Positions 44,032 through 52,072 of a stretch of 64,000 nucleotides of DNA are shown in pieces. Position 1 is the first letter of the stretch. The number at the start of each line of letters is the position of its first letter. The stretch is taken from contig NZ_WPIN01000013.1 of the NCBI RefSeq assembly GCF_009754945.1, forward strand, positions 1-64,000, written 5' to 3'. The position numbers and the translations under genes were made by a program. The notes under the pieces are model-generated. The model was not told the origin of the DNA. It saw only the letters and a list, made by a program, of their open reading frames with translations, and did not search any database. The DNA comes from Spirosoma arboris (GTDB lineage Bacteria > Bacteroidota > Bacteroidia > Cytophagales > Spirosomataceae).

Positions 44032-45894
44032 ATGGAGCAGCTACTGCCTCTTTTGATCATTATTCCCCTGGTCGGCCTCTTCATCGGGGTCTGGATAAAC
44101 CCCTCCAATGAATCCGCCATTGCCTGGACGGCCATGACTACCGTTGGTCTTCATTTACTGTTTATGGTAGGCTTTGTGGCCTATTGGGTGTTTCACCAAC
44201 AGCCATCGCTCACCCTGACCAGCCTCGAACTGGTTGCCACGAACGACTACCGCTTCGGGCTGGATTTTTACGTTGACCGGCTTACGGCAGTTTATCTGCT
44301 GGTGGGGGCTTTACTAGTTCTGTTGGTGGTGATCTACAGCCGGTATTATTTACACCGCGAGCGTGGGTACAAGCGCTTCTTTTTGACCACGCTTTTCTTT
44401 TACCTGGGCTATGTCCTGATTGTGGTGGCCGGGAATCTGGAAACGATGTTTATAGGCTGGGAGGTAATTGGTCTCTCATCGTTTCTGCTGATTGCGTTCT
44501 ATCGAGGCCGCTACTTACCCGTCCAGAATGCCCTGAAAGTCTTTTCGGTGTATCGGCTGGCGGATGTGGGCCTATTGCTGGCTATGTGGATGAGCCACCA
44601 TCTCTGGCACGAGACGATCACGTTTGCTCAAATGACTAATTATGAGCGGGTGCATACTCAGTTACAAACCCATAGCGGGCTTGATGTAGTTGTTGGCGGC
44701 ATGATCCTGTTGGCCGCCATCACCAAATCGGCTCAGTTTCCTTTTTCGGCCTGGCTCCCCCGAGCCATAGAAGGCCCAACCCCGTCGAGTGCTATTTTTT
44801 ACGGATCGCTGTCGGTGCATATCGGCGTTTTCCTGCTCCTGCGAACGGCACCGTTGTGGGAGCAACAACCAGCCATTCGACTGTTGATGGGGGGAATCGG
44901 TCTATTGACCAGCTTGATGGCGACGGGGATTGCCCACGTTCAGGCTTCCATCAAGAGCCAGATTGCGTATGCCTGTATTGCTCAGATTGGGATTATGTTT
45001 CTGGAAATAGCTCTAGGCTTTCCTACCCTGGCCCTCATTCATTTTGCGGGACACGCGTTTCTGAGGACCTATCAGCTGCTGGTATCGCCGTCGATTGTCA
45101 GTTATTTGATCCGGGGACAAGTCTACAATCCGGTTCCAATGACCTCTACCAGCATGTGGCCTAGGCGCTTAAGAGACACCTGGTACGTATGGAGCCTACA
45201 GGAATGGAACCTGAATACCCTACTATACCAACTGCCGCAGCGAGGAATCAACTGGCTGGGGCAGCACCTGTCGGTCTTATCCCCAAACCGGGTCATGGGG
45301 CTGGGCCTACCGCTCTACGGCATCGGTTTATTGGGCGCTTACCATCAGGAGATCATTCCGTCTCAATTAAAGCACTGCCTAGCTATCTTCTTCGCACTGA
45401 TTGGATTACTATTCGTTTTGCGTTCCTTCACCAAGCGAAAAAATGGATGGCTGAGTTGGCTCTTGGTGGTGATGAATCCGTTCTGGGTTGCCCTGGCCGT
45501 GGCCTACAATGAGGCCTTTTCGGTTGGTCAGGTTCAACTGTATCTGAGCGGGGTTGCAATGGCTGGCCTAGTGGGGGCTGGTTGTCTTCGTTGGCTCTTA
45601 TCAACGGAGGGTCGCCTACCACTGAGTCCGTATTCGGGTTATGCGTATCCCTATCCCAAGCTGGCTTTCGGATTTTTATTGTGCTGTCTGGGCGTAGCTG
45701 GCTTCCCCATTACCCCAACTTTTGTCGGGGAAGATGTACTGTTCAGTCACATCCATCCCCATCAGGCAACGCTGGCTAGTTTGGTTGCAATGAGCTTTAT
45801 TTTAAACGGCCTTTCGACGATTCGCCTATACGCCAGGATCTTTTTAGGTCCCTGGCCTGATACACCCTATGGTACAGCCCATCGGTCCTCATGA
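44032..45894 (+). CDS. dabB: DabB, NuoL-like proton-conducting membrane subunit
   Basis: ATG 44032 (5 bp after dabA; an earlier in-frame TTG at 44011 lies inside dabA) gives 620 residues. About 14 membrane segments form a complex I NuoL/MrpA-like antiporter fold. Conserved motifs include LGYVLIVVAGNLETMFIGWE and ITKSAQFPFSAWLPRAIEGP with the proton-channel Lys, then TPSSAIFYGSLSVHIGVFLL. With DabA it would couple cation flow to vectorial CO2 hydration. Gene order dabA then dabB differs from the common dabB-dabA order. Confidence 0.92.
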   Translation: MEQLLPLLIIIPLVGLFIGVWINPSNESAIAWTAMTTVGLHLLFMVGFVAYWVFHQQPSLTLTSLELVATNDYRFGLDFYVDRLTAVYLLVGALLVLLVVIYSRYYLHRERGYKRFFLTTLFFYLGYVLIVVAGNLETMFIGWEVIGLSSFLLIAFYRGRYLPVQNALKVFSVYRLADVGLLLAMWMSHHLWHETITFAQMTNYERVHTQLQTHSGLDVVVGGMILLAAITKSAQFPFSAWLPRAIEGPTPSSAIFYGSLSVHIGVFLLLRTAPLWEQQPAIRLLMGGIGLLTSLMATGIAHVQASIKSQIAYACIAQIGIMFLEIALGFPTLALIHFAGHAFLRTYQLLVSPSIVSYLIRGQVYNPVPMTSTSMWPRRLRDTWYVWSLQEWNLNTLLYQLPQRGINWLGQHLSVLSPNRVMGLGLPLYGIGLLGAYHQEIIPSQLKHCLAIFFALIGLLFVLRSFTKRKNGWLSWLLVVMNPFWVALAVAYNEAFSVGQVQLYLSGVAMAGLVGAGCLRWLLSTEGRLPLSPYSGYAYPYPKLAFGFLLCCLGVAGFPITPTFVGEDVLFSHIHPHQATLASLVAMSFILNGLSTIRLYARIFLGPWPDTPYGTAHRSS

Positions 45895-45954
45895 TGGGCT
45901 CGTAGCCATGTACCTTCATGACCAACGATCTTTTTTTTCGCTAACCCCATACAT

Positions 45955-46197
45955 ATGGAAACTATTTATAAGCGACTTACCCATCAGGTTTTAACCCAGG
46001 GAATTGTTCGTTCGACAGTCCTCCAACCAACGGCTGACCTTCGGCTGGATCTGGCCTATCGCCCCTCCGATATCAGTGAACTGGCCAGCTTACTAGAGCG
46101 AGAACTGAACCTGTCGATCCCTACTGAAGACTACACTCGCTTCACGACCCTCTATGAATCAGCCAGATACCTGAAGGAGCGGCTTCAAACGCCTTAG
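45955..46197 (+). CDS. Acyl-carrier-protein-like protein without the attachment serine
   Basis: An 80-residue protein with an ACP-like four-helix layout. SDISELASLLERELNLSIP and EDYTRFTTLYESARYLKERL match helices 2-4 of carrier proteins (ISELxxxLExxxxLxIP, FTTLxSxxxYL). Where ACP has the Asp-Ser-Leu phosphopantetheine site, this protein has Arg-Pro-Ser. It therefore cannot be modified in the usual way. It follows dabB by 60 bp, so it may be an accessory protein of the dab operon. The fold is inferred. Confidence 0.6.
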   Translation: METIYKRLTHQVLTQGIVRSTVLQPTADLRLDLAYRPSDISELASLLERELNLSIPTEDYTRFTTLYESARYLKERLQTP

Positions 46198-46283
46198 TAA
46201 CCGACCATCCGTTGGCTAGTTGTCCTGATTCACATTCGTTTTTTAGTACTCACTATTTTTTCACAAATTATTTTTTTTGTCTT

Positions 46284-46466
46284 ATGAGTCATCCCATCTA
46301 TTCAGAAATTCCCGATACGTCTGACTTAACCTACTGGTCGATCAAAGCACAAGACGGTCAACTGCGTTGCGTCACGTTTGTGCCCCGCGATAAGGAGTTA
46401 CACCAACAGCTAAAGCGCAAGGCATGGGCGGCTAAGGCGCCAACAGCCCGAAATCGAAAGCACTAA
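46284..46466 (+). CDS. Hypothetical small protein, 60 aa
   Basis: ATG 46284 gives 60 residues, with an acidic, aromatic first half (SEIPDTSDLTYWSIKAQD) and a strongly basic end (LKRKAWAAKAPTARNRKH). It is the last gene of the plus-strand dab run, 86 bp after the ACP-like gene. An upstream start at 46212 adds a Phe-rich leader and is less likely. Function unknown. Confidence 0.55.
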   Translation: MSHPIYSEIPDTSDLTYWSIKAQDGQLRCVTFVPRDKELHQQLKRKAWAAKAPTARNRKH

Positions 46467-46963
46467 GTTTACAGGGAGGTAGGATACGTTTGTGATTTGG
46501 TAGTTTGTCAGACGGTGCAGGCAACCTCACCGGACTTACCCTATACCCTGTTTATAAGTACACAGCCGTGGGTTTAATCTCATTAAACTGTTAGGTTCGC
46601 TGTTGAGACAAAACACAGATTCATGGCTGGCCTTTGTCGCTAAAAACCAAGACCTTTCAATAGGTAGCGGGGCGAGCTATTCAAAAAACTAGGTATAGAC
46701 CTATCGATGCGATACAGACCCCGCTACCCTTTGAGTGCAGAACAGGGAACTCATAGGAATTGAGGCACCAGGCCTACTATCGCTCCCAAACGAGACGAAC
46801 GCATTATCATGCCTCTATTTCAAGAGTGGGGCTTTTCAAGAGACAAATTGGAGTTTCAGGGGGGGCAATTACCATTGGTCAACCCTCCGGAATCTCCAAT
46901 TACTGCTAACAAGTGAAAATAAGGGCCAGTTGGGCAGTTAAAATTCGTCCCATCGAGGTTGCT
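46467..46963. other. Intergenic region with repeated-element copy B
   Basis: About 500 bp between convergent genes. It contains copy B of the dispersed bipartite element (46783-46844). Frames of 62-68 codons on the plus strand near 46735-47101 overlap the element or the TonB gene remnant and are not supported. Confidence 0.5.
46783..46844 (+). repeat. Dispersed bipartite element, copy B
   Basis: Begins CTCCCAAACGAGACGAA and ends GGGGCTTTTCAAGAGAC. Same orientation as copies A (34186) and C (47467). Copies B and C flank the frameshifted TonB-domain gene. Confidence 0.5.
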
Positions 46964-47378
46964 TCACCGTACAGAAAAATTGATCGGCAAATTATAAAAG
47001 CAATCCACCGCTTGACCATCTACTTTGCCAGGAACCCAATTTGGCATACTGGCGACCAGTCGTATCGCTTCCGCATCGATCTCAGGGGACACCCCCTTTA
47101 AGACCTTCACCTGCTCAATGCCACCCTGTTTAGTAATTAGAAATCGAATAAAAATCCCGTCCGGCTACTCCGGCTGCCTGGGCTGCTTTCGGATACCGTA
47201 GATTTTCACTGATATACTGACCCAGTTTACTCATGCCGCCCGGAAATTCGGGTTGTTGTTGGACAACTGTGTACAGCACACGATCAGGCGTTGAACTGGA
47301 ATCTGTTTGAACCGTTTGGGCTTGAAGAGGCAGCCATAATGCTGTTAGAACCAAGGTCGTTAGAAGGGACGTATACAT
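46964..47378 (-). pseudogene. TonB C-terminal domain protein, single frameshift
   Basis: The first frame (from ATG 47378) has a signal peptide (LLTTLVLTALWLPLQAQ) and the opening of a TonB C-terminal domain (EFPGGMSKLGQYISENLRYP). It breaks at about 47155 after KAAQAAGVAGR. Removing one A there restores VFIRFLITKQGGIEQVKVLK, then EAIRLVASMPNWVPGKVDGQ and a stop at 46964. So a stand-alone TonB-like domain of about 137 residues is split by one inserted base. It may be a true pseudogene or a sequencing error. Confidence 0.75.
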
Positions 47379-47466
47379 GGCATTGCTGGTTTTACAAGTG
47401 CATATAGGTTAGCCAAATTACAAACTATTTGGCTTCATACTCATCTACGATTAATCTCATGAAATC

Positions 47467-47530
47467 CTCCCATCTGAGACGAAGGAGCGTTCATATATAA
47501 ACCCAATAAATGTGGTGTTTACCGAAACGG
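47467..47530 (+). repeat. Dispersed bipartite element, copy C
   Basis: Begins CTCCCATCTGAGACGAA and ends GGTGTTTACCGAAACGG. Same orientation as copies A and B, with a spacer about 5 nt longer than in copy A. It lies between the TonB gene start and the plus-strand gene at 47611. Confidence 0.5.
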
Positions 47531-47610
47531 TCGCTCGAAGCATCCCAACTCCACTGGTACCTTCATAGTATACGACAGAGTATGTGTACTTTTCAGTAAA
47601 ATAATGACCG

Positions 47611-48177
47611 ATGCCTTACCGGAAGTACTATTTTTTGCCCGAAACGCGCGCCAAATACTGGGACTATTTCTTGCTTTCAGCCCAAGTCTTATTAGCTTGG
47701 ACGCTATTGCGGTATGGATGGGCAAAGCTGAATGATCAACAGTTTGGGGTGAATGAAAAGGTCTTGAATATGCCCCTCAAAAGTGTTGGACTCTTTAAGC
47801 TTTCATGGTATCTGGCAGATCACGAGCCGTTTAAATCATTCATTGGTGTTTCCCAGATTGTCACGGGGCTACTCATGCTTTGGCCTAAAACAGCCCTGAT
47901 CGGCACACTACTATCGATCCCTATTTGGCTTAATATTTTGTTTTGGGATATGACGTTTATGGAAGGTTTTACGGATGCTTTCCAGTTTCGTCTCAGTTAC
48001 TATTTAGTACTCAGTGGGCTAATCATATATCACTACCGAACCCATTCGTATCCGGCTCTACGCTCGCTCTATATAGCGGATATTAAAATCACTTACCCAG
48101 TCTGGACATACTTTCTATTACCAATTATGGCCGTTGGCGTTGAGGTTATTGGTGGCCTTCTGAGGTGGATTCTCTAG
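47611..48177 (+). CDS. DoxX-like membrane protein
   Basis: A 188-residue protein with four membrane segments. WDYFLLSAQVLLAWTLLRYG opens the first, followed by a WAKLNDQQFG loop, then SFIGVSQIVTGLLMLWPKTA. The layout is that of small DoxX/MauE-type membrane proteins. The function of this group is unclear; some take part in thiol or quinone redox reactions. It stands alone on the plus strand. Confidence 0.65.
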   Translation: MPYRKYYFLPETRAKYWDYFLLSAQVLLAWTLLRYGWAKLNDQQFGVNEKVLNMPLKSVGLFKLSWYLADHEPFKSFIGVSQIVTGLLMLWPKTALIGTLLSIPIWLNILFWDMTFMEGFTDAFQFRLSYYLVLSGLIIYHYRTHSYPALRSLYIADIKITYPVWTYFLLPIMAVGVEVIGGLLRWIL

Positions 48178-48302
48178 CTATATTTGCTGCTTGTATAGCA
48201 ATTATAGCAATCTCAAATAATGCTCATTTGAAGTTGCACTAGCTACTGAAATTAATCAATTTTACAATCGGTTTATTGTCAACGACTTATCCCTTTAGAA
48301 AA

Positions 48303-48668
48303 ATGGCCAAGAAACCCTATACAACCATGCTGCTTGCTACCGTATTCCTCTTGCTAGGCCTAGTGGGAATCGCTGCTTTTGTGGTGGCATTCCAGGCTTG
48401 GCTAACCACTACCGGAACCTCTTCCTTAGCAGCCCTATTCACCTTGGGCTGGAGTGTTACCTTCCTCGCCACTGCCGTCCTCATTTGGCTTCGATCTCGG
48501 CGTGCTGCGTTGGTTTTCCTGGCAGCGATAGGCTTCCTGTTATTTCTGGCCTCGTACATTTTCCCCGGCGCTCAGCTTCTTCTCCTCCTCCCTTTGTTTG
48601 GCTTCATTCTTCTTTTGGCTTTTCTGGGCTATCAGCATCTCCAACGTGCAGGTAGTAAGACCACCTAA
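48303..48668 (+). CDS. Small hydrophobic membrane protein, 121 aa
   Basis: ATG 48303 (the upstream TTG at 48276 is weaker) gives 121 residues with four membrane helices: TMLLATVFLLLGLVGIAAFV, a second at 47-63, then AALVFLAAIGFLLFLASYIF and LLLLLPLFGFILLLAFLGY. Basic residues at both ends suggest cytoplasmic termini. No family was recognised. Both neighbours are more than 100 bp away. Confidence 0.6.
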   Translation: MAKKPYTTMLLATVFLLLGLVGIAAFVVAFQAWLTTTGTSSLAALFTLGWSVTFLATAVLIWLRSRRAALVFLAAIGFLLFLASYIFPGAQLLLLLPLFGFILLLAFLGYQHLQRAGSKTT

Positions 48669-48897
48669 CAAGTGATACAAGCTGACCAAGGGTTGTTCCG
48701 ACTTTATGGAGATGTCTGCGAAAAGCTTGCCTAGACTAGCGTCGCATAAAAACGCTCCTACACGATACAGCTTTATACACAACTGGTGTAAACGATGGCA
48801 AGTCGAGCGCGTCGGATGGCCGATGCCACTCCGAGACGAACCGTCGGTGCCGAACCATTCCTTAGAACTACCCGACTAGAGCCCTACCTCATAGAAT

Positions 48898-49101
48898 TCA
48901 TTCCGATACATCGGAGGGCGATGGCGGCTTCGTGTTATCTAAGCGGGCATAACTGAAGAATTTTTGCCGACCCGCATACCGAGGATTCGTGCCCGTTCTA
49001 ACCGGTGAAAACGAAAGATGGTGGGCAAACAACGATTCAATCGTATCGGCGATGGCTTGTACTTCATCCGCACTATCTCCCTCAAGGCGTATCTGTACCA
49101 T
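48898..49101 (-). CDS. Hypothetical small protein, 67 aa
   Basis: A 67-residue soluble protein. The first half (MVQIRLEGDSADEVQAIADT, then IESLFAHHLSFSPVR) has a beta-alpha layout, and the end is polar with a PPSPSD tail. It lies 38 bp after the DUF932 gene on the same strand, so the two probably share a transcript. Function unknown. Confidence 0.6.
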   Translation of the reverse strand: MVQIRLEGDSADEVQAIADTIESLFAHHLSFSPVRTGTNPRYAGRQKFFSYARLDNTKPPSPSDVSE

Positions 49102-49139
49102 GTTCTGACTAATTAGCTCGGGCTTCTTAGCAATAGCTG

Positions 49140-50168
49140 TTAATTGCTGGTCAACACCAACTGGGCTAAGTCGTGATAGACAGCTTCGTCTTGTCGAAAC
49201 CGGTCATTCATGGATAGATTGGCCTGGGCGGTAAACAGCGTATAATTGATCGCATTATAGAGCAACCACACATTCGATTCACTTTCCAGCAGGCGTTCCT
49301 CCTCCCCCATGCGGGTCATCGCCTGGCGGGCTAACATTTTGGGTAGCTTCGCATCGACCAGCAATTGTTCGGCTTGTTGTTTGTCGACTCGTTGCTGGGC
49401 CATCTGTTTATAAATGTCCAAGGTCAAACCCGTATCCTGCTTGAGAAACTGAGCGACAACCTGTTCCAAATACTGCTCAAAGAGGTCTAAGTCCAGCCCT
49501 TTATGATGAAACTTCCGGGATAAGGTCTGCTCCTGCTGCTGCCCTTTTAGGTGCTGGTAGGTATAAGCGGCCTGGAAGCTCGTTTTGATTTCCTTGGCTT
49601 CCTTGTACTTTTTGGGTTTTCCTTTGAGTAACCAGTTTAGGTATTCATCCAGGTTCATGAACTCATCGGACCAACCCATCAGGCCATTACTGCAAACCTG
49701 GCGGTAATAACTAATGCGCATCCGAGCTTCCTGGTAATGCTCGACGGTGGTGGTGTTGACCACGGTTGCCTGCACTTTGAAAGGCATTTTACCATTGTAG
49801 GAGTTATTAAACACCAATGATCGGGTTAGTGTATCGGTTTGTTTGCCAATCTGAAAACGCTCGCCTTGCGTGACAACGTTAATGGCAAATTCGCCATTAG
49901 CTGTAAAGCGTACATCCAGTAGGTAATCTGAGATGAGTCGATCCACGACCTCACGCAGCAACGAGTTTGGGATGATACTGTATTCATTGCTTTGGGCGGC
50001 ATAGACGATGGGTTTGCGGCCGGATGGTTCACCAATAATGAGTTGTTGCCGATCGGTGGCCGCGATTTCATAATCGGGCAGAATGTCGGAAAAGGGCACT
50101 GCTTTAATGGGAAAGCAGATGTCGTCCCACTGAGACGATGCGGATGGGCGATTACTGACAGCTGGCAT
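49140..50168 (-). CDS. DUF932 (phage/plasmid-like) protein
   Basis: A 342-residue protein of the DUF932 family, commonly found on plasmids and phages and of unknown activity. The N-terminal half contains LPDYEIAATDRQQLIIGEPS and an SNGLMGWSDEF block. The C-terminal segment NVWLLYNAINYTLFTAQANL is the typical family ending. It follows an XRE regulator gene on the same strand, with two palindromes in the 100 bp between. Presence here supports a plasmid setting. Confidence 0.8.
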   Translation of the reverse strand: MPAVSNRPSASSQWDDICFPIKAVPFSDILPDYEIAATDRQQLIIGEPSGRKPIVYAAQSNEYSIIPNSLLREVVDRLISDYLLDVRFTANGEFAINVVTQGERFQIGKQTDTLTRSLVFNNSYNGKMPFKVQATVVNTTTVEHYQEARMRISYYRQVCSNGLMGWSDEFMNLDEYLNWLLKGKPKKYKEAKEIKTSFQAAYTYQHLKGQQQEQTLSRKFHHKGLDLDLFEQYLEQVVAQFLKQDTGLTLDIYKQMAQQRVDKQQAEQLLVDAKLPKMLARQAMTRMGEEERLLESESNVWLLYNAINYTLFTAQANLSMNDRFRQDEAVYHDLAQLVLTSN

Positions 50169-50184
50169 AATTAGTAGTTGTGTT

Positions 50185-50253
50185 TTTGTAATTACAAATT
50201 TACAATTACTATTTAATAACTACTTAAATATAACTATTTTTTTGTAATTACAA
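50185..50253. promoter_or_regulatory. Two TTGTAATTACAA palindromes upstream of the DUF932 gene
   Basis: A 14-bp palindrome TTTGTAATTACAAA (50185-50198) and a second 12-bp copy TTGTAATTACAA (50242-50253) lie 56 bp apart in the AT-rich gap between the XRE gene and the DUF932 gene. Their placement suits operator sites bound by the XRE protein to control the DUF932 gene. Confidence 0.65.
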
Positions 50254-50270
50254 TCCTATTTATACGCCTA

Positions 50271-50561
50271 TCAATCTTCGATTAGATCACTTTTATCCTG
50301 ATTTTCAGGGAATACGGTTTGATCTACCGGCATTTTCTGCATCGTTAGGGCTGTCAGTTCTACCAGGCTGATTTTAAGATAAGTCGCAATATCCCAGATT
50401 ACAGACAGTGTTGGATTCTTAAGCCCTCGCTCAATTCGTGAAATATAGGTTCGATCAACTCCACATTGGTCTGCTAACTCGTCCTGAGTTAAGCCTTTAC
50501 TTAATCGCTCCTGCTTAACGGCTTTCCCAAAAGCAATCGAAATAGGACTACTACCGGGCAT
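50271..50561 (-). CDS. XRE-family helix-turn-helix regulator, 96 aa
   Basis: A 96-residue protein whose residues 9-65 form an HTH_3 domain (GKAVKQERLSKGLTQDELAD, then QCGVDRTYISRIERGLKNPT). An acidic C-terminal tail (NQDKSDLIED) may mediate contacts. It lies between an unknown gene upstream and the DUF932 gene downstream, all on the minus strand. The palindromes just downstream of its stop are its likely targets. Confidence 0.88.
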   Translation of the reverse strand: MPGSSPISIAFGKAVKQERLSKGLTQDELADQCGVDRTYISRIERGLKNPTLSVIWDIATYLKISLVELTALTMQKMPVDQTVFPENQDKSDLIED

Positions 50562-50596
50562 ATAACATACAATTTAGCAACACTACGATACCATTA

Positions 50597-51328
50597 TTAT
50601 TCACTTATCGACCGAATATAAATACTGGCTTTACCAAAACTGACTTTATCTGGGTAGGTCTCCAATTCTCGATCAATCAATTTATTATCGTAAGCAACCG
50701 GGCGAGTTATATATTTGGTGTCGATAAAGATAATATTGAGCCGCTCACTAATGGCCCCCCCTTCTTCGGCCCGTTGGGTATGCTTTAGTAAATGTTCATT
50801 AGCGGTTCCTGTCTTGAGTTGATCGGCATCTTCAAAGAAGCGAAACGAGCAGTACCAGTACCGATAATAATGTTCGTAATTGGAGGTGCAGAACTGAAAC
50901 TGATCTGGTGTCAGTTGGATTGCCCGCAGTAAATTATCAATCTCTAGCAGTTTGCGGTTCTGGCCAGGTGTAAGTTGATCTAAAAATGAACGGGCATAGA
51001 GTTCATCCCGCTGCTGTCTTAAAATAGTTAAGGCGGTTTCAGCTTTGACGTCCCTGTCGATTTGATACTTATGCTTATTGTAAAAGGTTAGGGATATGGC
51101 TGGCCGCTCGAAATTGACGAGCTTAAAATTTTTATATGGCCTGCCCGGTCGATGATACGGTCGAAACAACTCCATGTGACTGGCGGGTACAAAATAAAAT
51201 TCTAAGTCGGTCTCATTTGGTAAGGCACTGATCTGATGGATCATGGGTTGCAAATCGACCTTACAGGTATTGAGTACGAGTCGGATGGCTGGTAAAGGCA
51301 GTAAGTCGGATTGTTTCGCTTTAGCCAT
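50597..51328 (-). CDS. Hypothetical plasmid protein, 243 aa
   Basis: A soluble 243-residue protein rich in Tyr, Phe and charged residues. Segments such as YEHYYRYWYCSFRFFEDADQ and RPAISLTFYNKHKYQ stand out. It has no recognised family, signal peptide or membrane helix. ATG at 51328. It begins a minus-strand run with the XRE and DUF932 genes, 35 bp before the XRE start. Its position near the partition genes suggests a plasmid maintenance or host-interaction role, which is inference only. Confidence 0.65.
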   Translation of the reverse strand: MAKAKQSDLLPLPAIRLVLNTCKVDLQPMIHQISALPNETDLEFYFVPASHMELFRPYHRPGRPYKNFKLVNFERPAISLTFYNKHKYQIDRDVKAETALTILRQQRDELYARSFLDQLTPGQNRKLLEIDNLLRAIQLTPDQFQFCTSNYEHYYRYWYCSFRFFEDADQLKTGTANEHLLKHTQRAEEGGAISERLNIIFIDTKYITRPVAYDNKLIDRELETYPDKVSFGKASIYIRSISE

Positions 51329-51718
51329 GGCTCAAATTTTAGTATTGGTTAGCAAAAATAAGCATTACTATTTACCTGGAAGGGAAATAGTTGATATAAT
51401 TTCCAACTTTCTCCCCTATTATATGATCAGAAATTACCCTTTTAATTTTTTGATCCTTATCAAAACCTATTTTTTGACTATAAATTGCTAATAATCAGTA
51501 CATTATTAAAGTTAAAACCTTTTTCGTTATCACTCAACATTCACAAATACGTCAGATTTTACCAGTCAAAACATTTAATTTTAGATATAACTAATCAATT
51601 TTAAGTTCTGCAAAGGATATATAGTTACATAATGTTTAAAAAAGATTACTAATTCTTTTAAGCACCCCACTTCGAAACTCCTTAAAGCTAATAATATAAA
51701 GATATAACATATTGATCA

Positions 51719-51761
51719 ATTATTATCTAACTTACTAAAAGTTAGCAAGTTAGATAATAAT
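51719..51761. repeat. 15-bp inverted repeat, candidate centromere part
   Basis: Arms ATTATTATCTAACTT (51719-51733) and its exact complement (51747-51761) surround a 13-nt spacer that itself contains ACTAAAAGTTAG. The site lies 310 bp downstream of parB. It resembles ParB-binding dyads but no family consensus can be matched by eye. Confidence 0.6.
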
Positions 51762-51782
51762 AAGTACTGTTTAACAGGTGCT

Positions 51783-51914
51783 ATTACAAGTTTTAAGGTG
51801 GATTTTCTAACTTTTAAGTATGGCCTACTAAAATACACACTACTATCGCCTTTAATTATGTGAGAAAAACAAGTTCATGGATGTGTTTTTAACTCAATTA
51901 CAAGTTCTAAGGTG
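51783..51914 (+). repeat. Two copies of an 18-bp direct repeat
   Basis: ATTACAAGTTTTAAGGTG (51783-51800) recurs with one change as ATTACAAGTTCTAAGGTG (51897-51914), 114 bp apart. With the inverted repeat at 51719 it forms a compact repeat cluster after parB. Confidence 0.6.
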
Positions 51915-52072
51915 AAAATTAATGTTGTTGCTAAAATCTATCATTAATAAATAAAATCCCATCACTAGATTACTAATAATAAACCACTTTTTTACTAAAA
52001 ATCTCTTTAATCCTTATAACAATTAGCATTTTGGGAGTTTATCACTACTGTATTTTAGGGTTAAAAATACAT

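Larger units (their letters stand above)
51329..52072. other. AT-rich non-coding region downstream of parB
   Basis: About 740 bp, strongly AT-rich and without coding frames. It contains a 15-bp inverted repeat (51719 and 51747) and an 18-bp direct repeat in two copies (51783 and 51897). Its position just after parB fits the plasmid centromere of type Ia partition systems. Confidence 0.6.

Noticed and set aside
46735..47101. Two plus-strand frames of 62-68 codons
   Set aside because: They are antisense to the TonB remnant or lie over the repeated element, with unlikely composition.
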